Assembly: GCA_029850585.1 (NCBI GenBank)
Contig: JARCRQ010000029.1
Coordinates: 1 to 47,409, forward strand
DNA from: Sideroxydans sp.
GTDB lineage: Bacteria; Pseudomonadota; Gammaproteobacteria; Burkholderiales; Gallionellaceae
DNA: 47,409 nt
Direction: 5' to 3'
Under the pieces are notes generated by a model. The model was not told where the DNA came from. It made no database searches and saw only the letters and a program-made list of their open reading frames with translations. Made by a program: the position numbers and the translations under genes. Position 1 is the first letter of the stretch. The number at the start of each line of letters is the position of its first letter. Shown here one piece after another: positions 26,585 to 35,542 of the stretch.

Positions 26585-27567
26585 CGCGCTGTCGTCCCCA
26601 CTTCGCCCGAATTAAAGTGGCGCACTTGTGTGCCACTTTGCACGCTCAATTCGCCGCGCTCGTTGATGCCCAGTGCCGTGCCGCTGACCACGCTGCCATC
26701 AGGCAACGACAGGCTAATCGGCAGATTTTGGTAAGCGTGATAGTCCTGCCATTCGGCGCGTAAATTTTGCAAACCATGCGCGGCGAACTCGTCCAACACG
26801 CTGGCTAATTCACGCAACAACCTCGCCAATAATTGATTGCGCGGCGGGACGATCGTGCTCAGATGATTGAGCGCGCTGGCGGCTTGGTCGATACGCTGCG
26901 CGAGTGGCAGCGGCAGCGAACAGTTGATGCCGATGCCAATGATTACCGCGCAACGCCCACTCATGTCGCCCTGCGCCTCGATTAACACCCCGCCTAATTT
27001 GCCCTCGGCACACACCACATCGTTCGGCCACTTTAATTGTGCTGCGTCAATTTTTGTCGCATGCAGAGCGCGCACAATCGCCACGCCCACCGCCAAACTC
27101 AAGCCAGACAAGGCATTCAAGCCGCAGTCAAATCTCCAGAGCAGCGAAAAAGTCAGCGCGTTACCTAAGCCTGTATGCCAAGTGCGCCCCATCCGTCCGC
27201 GTCCTGCACTTTGCAATTCCACTGCCAACACGCTGCCGCTCGGCGCACCCGCTGCGGCACGTTGCAACAGCAGCGCGTTGCTGGAAGTGGCTTGCGGCAA
27301 AATTTCTAACTTAAATTTTTGCTGTCCCGCGCCTAAGGCAGCGGTGATTACATCCGCATCCAACGCCGTCCACGCTTCGCTTAAACGATAGCCGCGCCCG
27401 TTGCCGCGCTGTACCAACACTCCCGCTGCTTCGGCTTGTTGCAACGCGTTAAATACCGTGGCGCGCGACACTTTGAGGTGCGCGGCGAGTGCTACACCCG
27501 ACTGAAATTTTCCATCTGCGAGGAGCTGCAAGAGTTGCCAAGTGCGTGCGGATAAAACGGTTTTCAC
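26581..27567 (-). CDS. birA: Biotin-protein ligase/biotin repressor BirA
   Basis: BirA activates biotin to biotinyl-AMP and attaches it to the acetyl-CoA carboxylase carrier protein. The 328-residue protein has an N-terminal winged helix (about 5-60; SGVALAAHLKVSRATVFNAL), so it may also repress biotin genes. The ligase domain contains AGRGRMGRTWHT, KWPNDVV and GIGINC, and a C-terminal SH3-like cap with LGINERGELSVQ completes the protein. The start is GTG and overlaps the patatin stop (GTGA). Confidence 0.95.
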   Translation of the reverse strand: MKTVLSARTWQLLQLLADGKFQSGVALAAHLKVSRATVFNALQQAEAAGVLVQRGNGRGYRLSEAWTALDADVITAALGAGQQKFKLEILPQATSSNALLLQRAAAGAPSGSVLAVELQSAGRGRMGRTWHTGLGNALTFSLLWRFDCGLNALSGLSLAVGVAIVRALHATKIDAAQLKWPNDVVCAEGKLGGVLIEAQGDMSGRCAVIIGIGINCSLPLPLAQRIDQAASALNHLSTIVPPRNQLLARLLRELASVLDEFAAHGLQNLRAEWQDYHAYQNLPISLSLPDGSVVSGTALGINERGELSVQSGTQVRHFNSGEVGTTAR

Positions 27568-28730
27568 GTTGTGGCGGGGGGCGCAACATCATGTTGATAA
27601 TTGATGAACTTGAGCAGCTCGTCGCGTTGCGCCATGGCATCGCGATAGCCCAAGTCGATTAAGGCATTGCAGAACTTTTTCTCCGACAATAAATAGCTCA
27701 CCAAGGACGTACCGCGATGATTGCTCGCACCGATTAAGCGCAGCAGCAAGCGTATCGTCCAAGGCAGCTCTTTACTATGTCGTTCGGCGAGTTTTTCGAT
27801 TGACGCACTCGGTACAATCGACAGCACCTCCACATGGCGTAAATTCATGCGCGCACTCACCTCGATAGGCATAGACGACACCAAGGCGTTAATTTGCCGC
27901 ACGCGCTCTAAATCGACTTCCATGCTGTCGAGAAAAATACTGTTCAGCGCGTGTCCCGCAATTTGCGCCAGCGTGGGGTAATCGTTGATGTTTTCGCGCT
28001 TGAAATTCACCGTGTCTTCATCGTTGTTCACGCCGATGACCAACACCTTAGTTGCACCTAAATGCAGCGCGGAACTAATCGGCGCAATCTGGCGCATCGA
28101 GCCATCACCAAAGTATTCGCGGTTGATTAAAGTGGCGGGAAACACAAAGGGAATCGCCGATGAGGCGAGTAAATGCTCGGTGTTAATTTGGGTGGGAATA
28201 CCCACGCGACGGGCGCGTTTCCACGGCATAATTTCTTTATCGCCCTGATAAAAGGTCACTGATTGCCCTGTGCCATAGCCTGATGCAGTGATGCTCAAGG
28301 CGAATAGCAGCCCCGCATCTATGCTGCCCTGAATTTTTTCACAGGGTAAAACTTGTTCGATGAGCTCAACTAAAGGCGAATTGTCCAGCAGCGAAATTTG
28401 CTTGGGCATACGAAAACCTAAGCTGCCAATGAGCAACCCTGCAAGCCACAAAACACTGTTGTTGAATACGCCAATGGCATCGGTGCGATACACCTGCTTG
28501 GCATGAAAGTCGCGCCAGATGGTGTGCAGCAAGCGCACCCCTTTGCGAAAATTTTGTGCGTTGATGGCGAGTGTCGCCGCATTGAGTGAACCTGCTGACG
28601 TGCCGCAAATAACGGGGAAAGGATTGTGTGCTGTGCGCGGCAGCGATTCGGCGATTGCTTTAAGCACGCCGACTTGGTACGCCACGCGCGCACCGCCTCC
28701 TGTTAAAACCAGTCCGACACGTTGTTTCAT
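27564..28730 (-). CDS. Patatin-like phospholipase
   Basis: The 388-residue protein is of the patatin (RssA-like) acyl hydrolase family. It has the glycine-rich oxyanion loop TGGGARVAYQVGVL, the nucleophile elbow GTSAG with Ser45, and the dyad Asp209 in YFGDGSMRQ. It is longer than RssA, with an additional C-terminal region (about 300-388) of helices. Activity on phospholipids is inferred from family only. It precedes birA with a 4-nt overlap; a small coiled-coil ORF ends six bases upstream. Confidence 0.87.
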   Translation of the reverse strand: MKQRVGLVLTGGGARVAYQVGVLKAIAESLPRTAHNPFPVICGTSAGSLNAATLAINAQNFRKGVRLLHTIWRDFHAKQVYRTDAIGVFNNSVLWLAGLLIGSLGFRMPKQISLLDNSPLVELIEQVLPCEKIQGSIDAGLLFALSITASGYGTGQSVTFYQGDKEIMPWKRARRVGIPTQINTEHLLASSAIPFVFPATLINREYFGDGSMRQIAPISSALHLGATKVLVIGVNNDEDTVNFKRENINDYPTLAQIAGHALNSIFLDSMEVDLERVRQINALVSSMPIEVSARMNLRHVEVLSIVPSASIEKLAERHSKELPWTIRLLLRLIGASNHRGTSLVSYLLSEKKFCNALIDLGYRDAMAQRDELLKFINYQHDVAPPATT

Positions 28731-28736
28731 AGCGGC

Positions 28737-28970
28737 TTATTGGCGTTGACGTTGAATCGCTTTCAGCGCGTCTTGCAAGGTTTCTTCGGGTAAGGCATTC
28801 AAGGCTTCGGAGAGCATTTCCGCCGCGCTGACTGCCGCATCGGGAATGTTTTCAGGCTCGCTATTGGCAATCAAAATGGCTGCTGCACCGACCGCTTTGA
28901 GCAAGATGCCACGCTCTTTCACCAGCATTTCCACTTCGCGTCTTAACAAATCAATTTCTTGCTTGGTCAT
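28737..28970 (-). CDS. Small coiled-coil protein of unknown function
   Basis: The 77-residue protein begins TKQEIDLLRREVEMLVKERG, a strong heptad pattern, followed by an Ala-rich helix (LLKAVGAAAILIANSEPENI) and a second amphipathic helix. An AAGGAG site lies five bases before the ATG at 28970; a GTG one codon earlier is the alternative. It sits six bases before the patatin gene, so the two are probably co-transcribed. I do not recognise the family. Composition matches its neighbours. Confidence 0.65.
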   Translation of the reverse strand: MTKQEIDLLRREVEMLVKERGILLKAVGAAAILIANSEPENIPDAAVSAAEMLSEALNALPEETLQDALKAIQRQRQ

Positions 28971-29025
28971 CACAACTCCTTCTCAATTTTGCGACTAGGG
29001 CGAGTTCAGCACACTCGCAATTCCT

Positions 29026-29226
29026 TTACAGTAAAACTCGCCAGGCTACCAAAACATAACGCTCCAGCACATACAGCAACGCAAATGCCGCCAGCAACAC
29101 AGCGGACAATCGCGCAATCTGCCAAGCTAAACGGTAATAGCGCGGATTGCGCGTGAGCAGATACAGGGCAATGTTTAACACCAACAGCAACGCAACCGCA
29201 ATTAAAAATATCCGCACGATTAACAT
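29026..29226 (-). CDS. Small two-helix membrane protein
   Basis: The 66-residue protein consists of two hydrophobic helices (about 3-24 and 40-60) with an Arg-rich turn (RNPRYYRLAWQIAR) between them, which predicts both ends in the periplasm. It lies 50 nt downstream of lpxC on the same strand, with an AAGGAG site before the ATG. Small proteins of this kind occur after lpxC in some betaproteobacteria, but the function is unknown. Confidence 0.6.
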   Translation of the reverse strand: MLIVRIFLIAVALLLVLNIALYLLTRNPRYYRLAWQIARLSAVLLAAFALLYVLERYVLVAWRVLL

Positions 29227-29275
29227 TTATCCGACTCCTTGCCACTCAGCAAAATAGTTCTAATACGAACTACTT

Positions 29276-30187
29276 TTAGCTTGCCTGCAATTGCAGTTTC
29301 ACAAAAGCGGGCAGCGTTTGTTCATCCTCAAAACTGACGTATTCCCATGCCGACGTATCTGCCAGCAACGCCCGCACCAGCGCGTTGTTCAAAGCATGTC
29401 CTGATTTATAGCCCGAAAAAGCAGCAATCACAGGGTGTCCGAGCAAGTATAAATCGCCAATTGCATCCAGCACTTTATGTTTGACAAACTCATCTTCAAA
29501 ACGCAGCCCATCGGGATTGAGCACGCGAAAATCATCCATCACGATGGCGTTATCTAAGCCGCCACCCAGTGCCAAGCCTTGCGCACGCAGGTATTCCACC
29601 TCTTGCATAAAACCAAAAGTACGCGCGCGACTGACTTCATGGATGTAGCTATGCGCATCTAAGTCCACCACCACATGTTGCTTGGTGGTGGCAAACACAG
29701 GATGCGCAAAATTGATGGTGAAGGTCAGTTTGTAGCCGTGATAAGGGTCGAAACGCACCCACTTGTCGCCGTCTTTTACCTCAATCGGTTTCAGCACACG
29801 GATGAATTTTTTCAACGCGGGTTGACTGACGATACCTGCCGATTGCAACAGAAAAATGAATGTGCCCGCGCTGCCATCCATAATCGGCACTTCAGGGCTA
29901 TCCAAATCCACATACAGATTGTCGATACCTAAGCCCGCCAGTGCCGACATCAAATGCTCGATGGTTGCCACGCGCACGCCGTTTTGCAACATGCAAGTGG
30001 ACATGCGCGTGTCGTTCACCAAATGCCCCAGTGCGGGCATTTGCTCAATAGGCTTTTGATCGACGCGACAAAACACAATGCCCGTATTAACAGGCGCGGG
30101 GCGCAACCCCAGCGTCACTTTCTCGCCACTATGCAAGCCCACACCCGTGACTTTCACAGCGGTTTTGATGGTACGTTGATTAACCAT
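29276..30187 (-). CDS. lpxC: UDP-3-O-acyl-N-acetylglucosamine deacetylase LpxC
   Basis: LpxC is the committed, zinc-dependent step of lipid A synthesis. The 303-residue protein has the three zinc ligands in place: His78 in TIEHLMSAL, then His237 and Asp241 in HKVLDAIGD. The catalytic His264 lies in KSGHALNN. Length and start ([21 protein letters not shown]) are typical. It ends the dcw block, downstream of ftsZ, separated from it by 186 nt of repeat sequence that could affect read-through. Confidence 0.97.
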   Translation of the reverse strand: MVNQRTIKTAVKVTGVGLHSGEKVTLGLRPAPVNTGIVFCRVDQKPIEQMPALGHLVNDTRMSTCMLQNGVRVATIEHLMSALAGLGIDNLYVDLDSPEVPIMDGSAGTFIFLLQSAGIVSQPALKKFIRVLKPIEVKDGDKWVRFDPYHGYKLTFTINFAHPVFATTKQHVVVDLDAHSYIHEVSRARTFGFMQEVEYLRAQGLALGGGLDNAIVMDDFRVLNPDGLRFEDEFVKHKVLDAIGDLYLLGHPVIAAFSGYKSGHALNNALVRALLADTSAWEYVSFEDEQTLPAFVKLQLQAS

Positions 30188-30249
30188 ATAGCACTCAATG
30201 ACCCTAAATGAAGGCGCGCATTTTATAGGGAAAAGCTAGTTGCTCGTAG

Positions 30250-30321
30250 CTTGTAGGAGACCGACTTGTCGGACGATAGCTACTCCCTAAAACATCGCTC
30301 GATAAATCGAGCTCCCACAAG
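30250..30321. repeat. Pair of inverted REP-like palindromes between ftsZ and lpxC
   Basis: CTTGTAGGAG followed by CCGACTTGTCGG (30250-30282) is faced by the inverted relative TCGATAAATCGA followed by CTCCCACAAG (ending at 30321). Two head-to-head REP units make a BIME-like structure. The first contains a 15-mer repeated in inverse at 11490-11504. GCTAG repeats fill 30330-30372. No gene lies in 30188-30373. Confidence 0.75.
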
Positions 30322-30373
30322 TTTGGTGTTGCTACTAACTACCAGCTACCGACTAGCAGCTAGCAGCTAGCAT

Positions 30374-31543
30374 TTAGTCCGCCTGTTTACGCAAAAACGA
30401 GGGAATATCAAAAGTGTCCACGCCTGATTTTTCCATCGCTTCCACTTGCTCGCGGCGGTTAGAGCGGAATGCAGTCGGAATATCCAACTCGCTGTAGTTA
30501 ATCGCATTCACCACAGGCTGATTGTCCGTACCCGTACGGAGCATGGTTTCTTCGCGATACACCACTTCTGGCTTGGCAACTTTCTTTGCCATCGGCGCGC
30601 CTAAGCCTGTGGCGACAACTGTGACGCGCAGTTCATCACCCATACTTTCGTCGAACACTGAGCCCACAATCACGGTGGCTTCTTCAGCGGCAAATTTCAC
30701 GCAGTCCATGACCTCATCCATTTCGCGAATTTTCAATGAACTCGATGAGGTGATATTCACCAGCACACCACGCGCACCCGCCATGTCGATGTCTTCTAAC
30801 AAAGGACTGGCAATCGCACGTTGCGCCGCGATACGCGCACGGTCAGCACCGCCTGCAATTGCCGAGCCCATCATTGCCATGCCATTTTCCGACATGACGG
30901 TACGCACATCGGCGAAGTCCAAGTTAATCAGCCCTGGCACATTGATGACTTCGGCAATCCCTGCTACCGCGCCTTGCAGCACGCCATTCGCGGCTTTGAA
31001 GGCTTCTGGCACGGTCACATCGTTCCCTAACACTTCCATCAGTTTGGCGTTCGGCACGATGATTAAAGAGTCAACAAATTGCGCCAATGCTTCAATACCC
31101 GCTTGCGCAAAACGCATCCGATTGCCTTCATATTTGAACGGCTTAGTGACCACTGCCACGGTCAAAATATCCAGCTCTTTAGCAATCTGCGCCACGATAG
31201 GTGCCGCACCCGTGCCTGTGCCACCGCCCATCCCTGCGGTGATAAACACCATGTTCGCGCCCACCAACAATTCTTTGATGCGCTCACGATCTTCTTCAGC
31301 AGCCGCTTGTCCAACCGACGGCTTCGCGCCCGCGCCCAAGCCCTTGGTCAAAGCTGAACCAATTTGTAACTGGGTGCGCGCCTTGCTGCGTTTAAGGGCT
31401 TGCGCATCGGTGTTGATAACCACAAATTCCACGCCTTGCACGCCTTGCTCAATCATGTGATCGACCGCATTACCACCACAGCCACCCACGCCGATTACTT
31501 TAATCACGGCATCTTGATTTTGTGCTTCTAGGACTTCAAACAT
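30374..31543 (-). CDS. ftsZ: Cell-division GTPase FtsZ
   Basis: FtsZ is the tubulin homologue that forms the division ring. The 389-residue protein has the GGCGGNAVDHMIEQG opening, the tubulin signature GGGTGTGAAP (about 103-112), the T7 loop NLDFADVRTVM and a variable linker. The C-terminal peptide TFDIPSFLRKQAD binds FtsA. The chosen ATG (MFEVLEAQNQD) has GAAGGAG seven bases upstream; the five-codon TTG-started extension would begin inside that site. It follows ftsA after 115 nt containing palindromic repeats. Confidence 0.98.
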   Translation of the reverse strand: MFEVLEAQNQDAVIKVIGVGGCGGNAVDHMIEQGVQGVEFVVINTDAQALKRSKARTQLQIGSALTKGLGAGAKPSVGQAAAEEDRERIKELLVGANMVFITAGMGGGTGTGAAPIVAQIAKELDILTVAVVTKPFKYEGNRMRFAQAGIEALAQFVDSLIIVPNAKLMEVLGNDVTVPEAFKAANGVLQGAVAGIAEVINVPGLINLDFADVRTVMSENGMAMMGSAIAGGADRARIAAQRAIASPLLEDIDMAGARGVLVNITSSSSLKIREMDEVMDCVKFAAEEATVIVGSVFDESMGDELRVTVVATGLGAPMAKKVAKPEVVYREETMLRTGTDNQPVVNAINYSELDIPTAFRSNRREQVEAMEKSGVDTFDIPSFLRKQAD

Positions 31544-31572
31544 GTTTATCTCCTTCAAAAAATTAAACTCTA

Positions 31573-31650
31573 AGAATCTAGTTACTAGTCGCTAGTTGGT
31601 GGTTAAAACCAAACTGCGCAACTTGCGACTAGCAACTCACAACTAGCGAC
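31573..31650. repeat. CTAG-type inverted repeats between ftsA and ftsZ
   Basis: GTCGCTAGTTG (31588-31598) is an exact inverted match to 31640-31650, with another GCGACTAGCAACT copy between. The same motif family occurs before aroE and after ftsZ. It could form a hairpin in the ftsA-ftsZ message. Confidence 0.7.
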
Positions 31651-31658
31651 CACCCAAC

Positions 31659-32894
31659 CTAAAAATTATTACTCAACCACGTTTTCATTCTTGCCCAAAC
31701 CTCTCCAACTGAATTGCCTTGTACGCGTGCCCCAGCTTGCTTTTGATAGTCACGCAAGCCATATATCATCAGCCCTACACCGGTTGACATACGCGGCGTT
31801 TTCACCACATCCGCCAAGCTGCCCAAATACTTCGGCACGCCCAAACGCACGGGCATGTGAAAAATTTCTTCGCCCAATTCGACCATGCCTTGCATCGCGC
31901 TACTGCCGCCGGTAATGACAATTCCTGATGACAGCAAATCTTCAAAACCGCTGCGGCGTAACTCGGCTTGCACCAAGGAATACAGCTCCTCGATGCGCGG
32001 CTCGATAACCTCCGCCAGCGTCTGACGCGACAATATGCGCGGGCCGCGTTCACCCACACCAGGGACTTCGATTTGCTGGTCGTCGGCGAGTTGGCGCAAG
32101 GCGCAGCCGTGTTTCATTTTGAGATCTTCGGCATCTTGCGTCGGGGTGCGCAACGCCATCGCGATGTCGTTGGTGATTTGGTCGCCCGCAATCGGAATCA
32201 CTGCGGTGTGGCGTATTGCGCCCGCCGTGAACACTGCGATGTCGGTGGTGCCACCGCCAATATCGACGATGCACACGCCTAATTCTTTTTCATCATCTTG
32301 CAAAATCGCCTCGGCAGATGCCAACGGTTGCAACACCAAATCGTGTACTTCCAAGCCGCAACGATGAATACATTTCATAATGTTTTGCACCGCCGCCACC
32401 GCACCCGTGACGATATGCACTTCTACATTCAAACGTCCGCCGCTCATGCCCAGCGGTTTTTTAATGCCGTCTTGTCCGTCGATAGAAAACTCTTGTTCGA
32501 GGATATGCAGGGTCTGTTGGTCGCTCGGCAAGCTAATCGAATTGGCAGTTTCCAAGGCGCGGTCGATGTCTGACTGGGTGACTTCTTTGTCTTTAATTTT
32601 CACCATGCCTTGCGAATTACTGCTGCGAATATGGCTGCCCGCGATGCCGGTATACACACCGACGATTTTGCAATCCGCCATCAGTTCGGCTTCTTCGAGG
32701 GCGCGCTGAATCGCCCCCACGGTGGCATCAATGTTCACCACCATGCCTTTTTTCATCCCCGCCGACGGGTGCATACCCATGCCGATAACGTCCAAACTAC
32801 CGTCGTCTTTTATTTCGCCGACGATTGCGACGATTTTTGACGTGCCGATGTCTAGACCGACGATTAGATTTTTGCCCTCATTATTTTTGCTCAT
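31659..32894 (-). CDS. ftsA: Cell-division protein FtsA
   Basis: FtsA is an actin-like ATPase that anchors FtsZ filaments to the membrane and recruits later divisome proteins. The 411-residue protein begins [20 protein letters not shown], with the first phosphate motif. It contains [14 protein letters not shown]-type sequence ([14 protein letters not shown]), the SHI/1C subdomain and GIVITGGSSAMQG. The C-terminal amphipathic helix WARMKTWLSNNF is the membrane-targeting sequence. The ATG overlaps the ftsQ stop by one base (TGATG). Confidence 0.97.
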   Translation of the reverse strand: MSKNNEGKNLIVGLDIGTSKIVAIVGEIKDDGSLDVIGMGMHPSAGMKKGMVVNIDATVGAIQRALEEAELMADCKIVGVYTGIAGSHIRSSNSQGMVKIKDKEVTQSDIDRALETANSISLPSDQQTLHILEQEFSIDGQDGIKKPLGMSGGRLNVEVHIVTGAVAAVQNIMKCIHRCGLEVHDLVLQPLASAEAILQDDEKELGVCIVDIGGGTTDIAVFTAGAIRHTAVIPIAGDQITNDIAMALRTPTQDAEDLKMKHGCALRQLADDQQIEVPGVGERGPRILSRQTLAEVIEPRIEELYSLVQAELRRSGFEDLLSSGIVITGGSSAMQGMVELGEEIFHMPVRLGVPKYLGSLADVVKTPRMSTGVGLMIYGLRDYQKQAGARVQGNSVGEVWARMKTWLSNNF

Positions 32895-33616
32895 CACGCA
32901 CCCTTACTTAAACTTTGCTCATGTACTCCGCTCACCGCGAAGCCATTGCGATAACGTAAATCAACTGTTTTTACTGCGCTGTGTTGCGTCGCCAAACTAT
33001 AGGGATAGACCTGCACAAAGCGCGCCAAGCGTGCCTCCATGTCCTCGCTACCCAACTCCAAAACCATGCCGTTATCCAAGCGTAATTGCCAAGCAAAACG
33101 GGGCGATTGGGCAATCTGTTGCACCCGCAAATTAACCTTGGCTAATTGCGTATTACACAAAGCGTACTGTTCGGCGAGCTGTGCAGAATGTCCTGCTTGC
33201 CCAACAAAGTCGGGCAAAGTTGCCGCTGTGCTGGCGTTAAAAACCTCGCCATAGCTATTCACCAACGCCTGATTATTCCAATGCGCCAAGGCTTGGTGCT
33301 CGGCTAATTCCACGCTCAAACGATTCGGAAATTCGCGACGAATACTGACTTGGCGCACCCACGTTAATTTTTCCAACTCGACCCGCAACTGTTCAATATC
33401 GACAGTGAAAAAATTACCCCGTACTTGCTCACGCACCACTTGCAACACTTGTTCCGCATCCACCTGTACGGGTGCCGCCGCTAATTTCACCGCGCGTATC
33501 GGCAACAAGTTCGGCAGATGCAGCGCGTAATAAGCCGCGCTGTACAGCAGCATCAGCACACTCAGCGCGAACAGCGCGCGGCTGGTATTTTTCAGCAGAG
33601 TGGGGTTATCCCACAT
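32894..33616 (-). CDS. ftsQ: Cell-division protein FtsQ
   Basis: FtsQ is a bitopic divisome protein that scaffolds FtsL and FtsB. The 240-residue protein has a short cytoplasmic end, one membrane helix (about 13-32) and a POTRA domain ([20 protein letters not shown], about 38-110) with the [18 protein letters not shown] strand pair. The beta domain ends near the C-terminus. The start overlaps ddlB by 11 nt and the end overlaps ftsA by one base. Confidence 0.94.
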   Translation of the reverse strand: MWDNPTLLKNTSRALFALSVLMLLYSAAYYALHLPNLLPIRAVKLAAAPVQVDAEQVLQVVREQVRGNFFTVDIEQLRVELEKLTWVRQVSIRREFPNRLSVELAEHQALAHWNNQALVNSYGEVFNASTAATLPDFVGQAGHSAQLAEQYALCNTQLAKVNLRVQQIAQSPRFAWQLRLDNGMVLELGSEDMEARLARFVQVYPYSLATQHSAVKTVDLRYRNGFAVSGVHEQSLSKGA

Positions 33617-34571
33617 GCGCGCTCTCCAATACTTTCAGCACTAATTGCTCAAAACTAATCCCCGCATGGCGCGCCGCCATCGGCACTAAGCTGTGGTCGG
33701 TCATGCCAGGCGAGGTATTGGCTTCCAGTACATAAGGCTTGCCGTCTTCACTCATTAAAAAATCTACCCGCCCCCAACCTTGTCCACCAATCAGCGCGAA
33801 CGCTTGTTTTGCCAAATGTTGCATCTCGCTTTCTTGTGCAGCGGTGAGCTCGCAAGGGCACAAATAGCGCGTGTCATCGCGTAAATACTTCGCTTCAAAA
33901 TCGTAAAACTCATTGGCAGGGACGATGCGTATCACGGGCAAGGCGGTGTCGCCCAAAATCGCCGCTGTAAATTCGCCGCCGCCGACAAAACTTTCCGCCA
34001 TCACCAGCGTGTCGTACTTAACCGCCTCCGCATAGGCAGCGGCTAATTCGCCAACGCTTTTTACTTTGCTAATACCCACGCTAGAACCTTCGCACGCGGG
34101 CTTCACGAACAAGGGCAAGCCTAAATTTTTCACCACCTCCGCCGCATCAAAATCCGCCTTGAGCATTTGGAATTTTGGAATCGGCAAGCCTGCCGCTTGC
34201 CACACCAATTTACTGCGCCATTTGTCCATGCCCAAGGCGGAAGCCAATACGCCGCTGCCTGTATAGGGAATGCCCAATAATTCCAACGCGCCTTGCACCG
34301 TGCCATCTTCGCCCAAGCGTCCGTGCAGCGCGATAAATGCGCGCGCAAAACCTTGGTCGTATAGCTCTTGCAAATTGCGCTCGGCGGGGTCAAATGCGTG
34401 TGCATCCACACCTGACCGCTGCAACGCCGCCAACACCGCCGCGCCACTTTTTAACGACACTTCGCGCTCGGCGGATTTGCCACCAAACAACACCGCGACT
34501 TTGCCAAATGCAACCGTCGCGGATTGCGCATCGCGCGTCGCACCCGTGTCATTCATTTCATATTTGCTCAT
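33606..34571 (-). CDS. ddlB: D-alanine-D-alanine ligase
   Basis: Ddl joins two D-alanines for the peptidoglycan stem. The 321-residue ATP-grasp enzyme has [18 protein letters not shown] (about 27-44), [25 protein letters not shown] and the metal/ATP segment [16 protein letters not shown]. About 20 residues precede the usual start, giving a slightly long N-terminus ([20 protein letters not shown]). The start overlaps the murB stop (ATGA), which supports translation from here. Confidence 0.96.
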   Translation of the reverse strand: MSKYEMNDTGATRDAQSATVAFGKVAVLFGGKSAEREVSLKSGAAVLAALQRSGVDAHAFDPAERNLQELYDQGFARAFIALHGRLGEDGTVQGALELLGIPYTGSGVLASALGMDKWRSKLVWQAAGLPIPKFQMLKADFDAAEVVKNLGLPLFVKPACEGSSVGISKVKSVGELAAAYAEAVKYDTLVMAESFVGGGEFTAAILGDTALPVIRIVPANEFYDFEAKYLRDDTRYLCPCELTAAQESEMQHLAKQAFALIGGQGWGRVDFLMSEDGKPYVLEANTSPGMTDHSLVPMAARHAGISFEQLVLKVLESAHVG

Positions 34572-35542
34572 GCTGCTTCTCCGATAATTCTCACTTCGGG
34601 ATGGAGTTCCACCCCCGTTTGTGCGGCGACGCTGGCGCGCACTTCGCTAATTAAATTTTCTATATCGGCAGCACTCGCGCCACCCGTATTCACAATAAAA
34701 TTCGCGTGTTTCACCGACACCTGAGCGCCGCCGATTTGCTTGCCTTTTAAGCCACACAGCTCAATCAGCCGCGCCGCATGATCGCCCACAGGATTGCGAA
34801 ATACCGAACCTGCATTGGGCAAATTCAACGGCTGCGTGGCGATACGGGTACTCAGCCAAGCCTTGATAATTTGCCGTTCGATGTCGCCTTCGCCACGGCT
34901 AAATTTCAAGGTCGCAGAGACAAAGAATTCTTCTTGGTGAAAGGTGAAAGGTGAAAGGTGATGCGAACCCAGCTCTTTACCTTTCACTTTTCCCGTTTCA
35001 CTTTTCACAACATGTCTGTAACCAATCTCATAATCCTGCGCCGTGCGTGTCAGCAATTCACCGCTGCGCGTCAGCACTTGCACGCTCTCCACATGTTGCC
35101 AAGTATCCGAGCCATAGCAGCCTGCGTTCATCGCCAACATGCCGCCCATTGAGCCTGGGATACCCGCAAAAAATGCCGCTCCCGCCAAGTTGTGTAAGGC
35201 GGCAAAACGCGCCAACTTCGCACCCGCAATCCCCGCCTCGACATAGAGAGTCGAAGTATCAATACAGCGCAATTCGGTGAGTGCGCCGTGCAGCAAAATC
35301 ACCGTGCCGCGCAAGCCGCCATCGCGCACTAATAAATTGCTGCCCAAGCCCACTGCATAGACGCTTTCATCGCTAGGCAAACTGCGCAGAAACACTTGTA
35401 AATCCGCTAAATCCGCAGGCTGATACACACAATCTGCCACCCCGCCAACACGCCAACTGGTGTGCTTGCTCATGCGCACCTCGCGACGCAATTCGCCGCG
35501 TAAAGCCGTATCAGAAAAGTTGCGGATTTCGCTCATATTCAT
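34568..35542 (-). CDS. murB: UDP-N-acetylenolpyruvoylglucosamine reductase MurB, with a repeat-derived insertion
   Basis: MurB is the flavoenzyme that reduces UDP-GlcNAc-enolpyruvate to UDP-MurNAc. The FAD domain carries NTSWRVGG-type ([12 protein letters not shown]) and [13 protein letters not shown] sequences. [18 protein letters not shown] and [18 protein letters not shown] provide the catalytic region. Between YRHV and EEFFVSATL, around residues 179-203, is an unusual Lys/His-rich stretch encoded by a palindromic repeat. That region is a loop in normal MurB, and the frame is preserved. Starts and ends overlap murC and ddlB by 4 nt. Confidence 0.95.
   Translation of the reverse strand: MNMSEIRNFSDTALRGELRREVRMSKHTSWRVGGVADCVYQPADLADLQVFLRSLPSDESVYAVGLGSNLLVRDGGLRGTVILLHGALTELRCIDTSTLYVEAGIAGAKLARFAALHNLAGAAFFAGIPGSMGGMLAMNAGCYGSDTWQHVESVQVLTRSGELLTRTAQDYEIGYRHVVKSETGKVKGKELGSHHLSPFTFHQEEFFVSATLKFSRGEGDIERQIIKAWLSTRIATQPLNLPNAGSVFRNPVGDHAARLIELCGLKGKQIGGAQVSVKHANFIVNTGGASAADIENLISEVRASVAAQTGVELHPEVRIIGEAA
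34936..35008. repeat. GGTGAAA-type palindromic repeat inserted in frame within murB
   Basis: Three GGTGAAA units (34936-34956) face CTTTCACTTTTCCCGTTTCA and CTTTTCAC (34981-35008) in inverted orientation, giving a long imperfect hairpin. The element replaces one loop of MurB with [19 protein letters not shown]-type sequence. Confidence 0.75.

Noticed and set aside
26867-27391. 174-codon frame antisense to birA
   Set aside because: Antisense of a strongly supported gene with all ligase motifs; no family resemblance.
30522-31460. Long plus-strand frame of 312 codons antisense to ftsZ
   Set aside because: It lies entirely within ftsZ, has no ribosome site and a Ser/Thr/Ala/Ile composition typical of an antisense shadow of a conserved gene.
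34936-35008. Short direct repeats as a possible CRISPR array
   Set aside because: The units are only 7 bp, without spacers, and sit inside murB as part of a palindrome.
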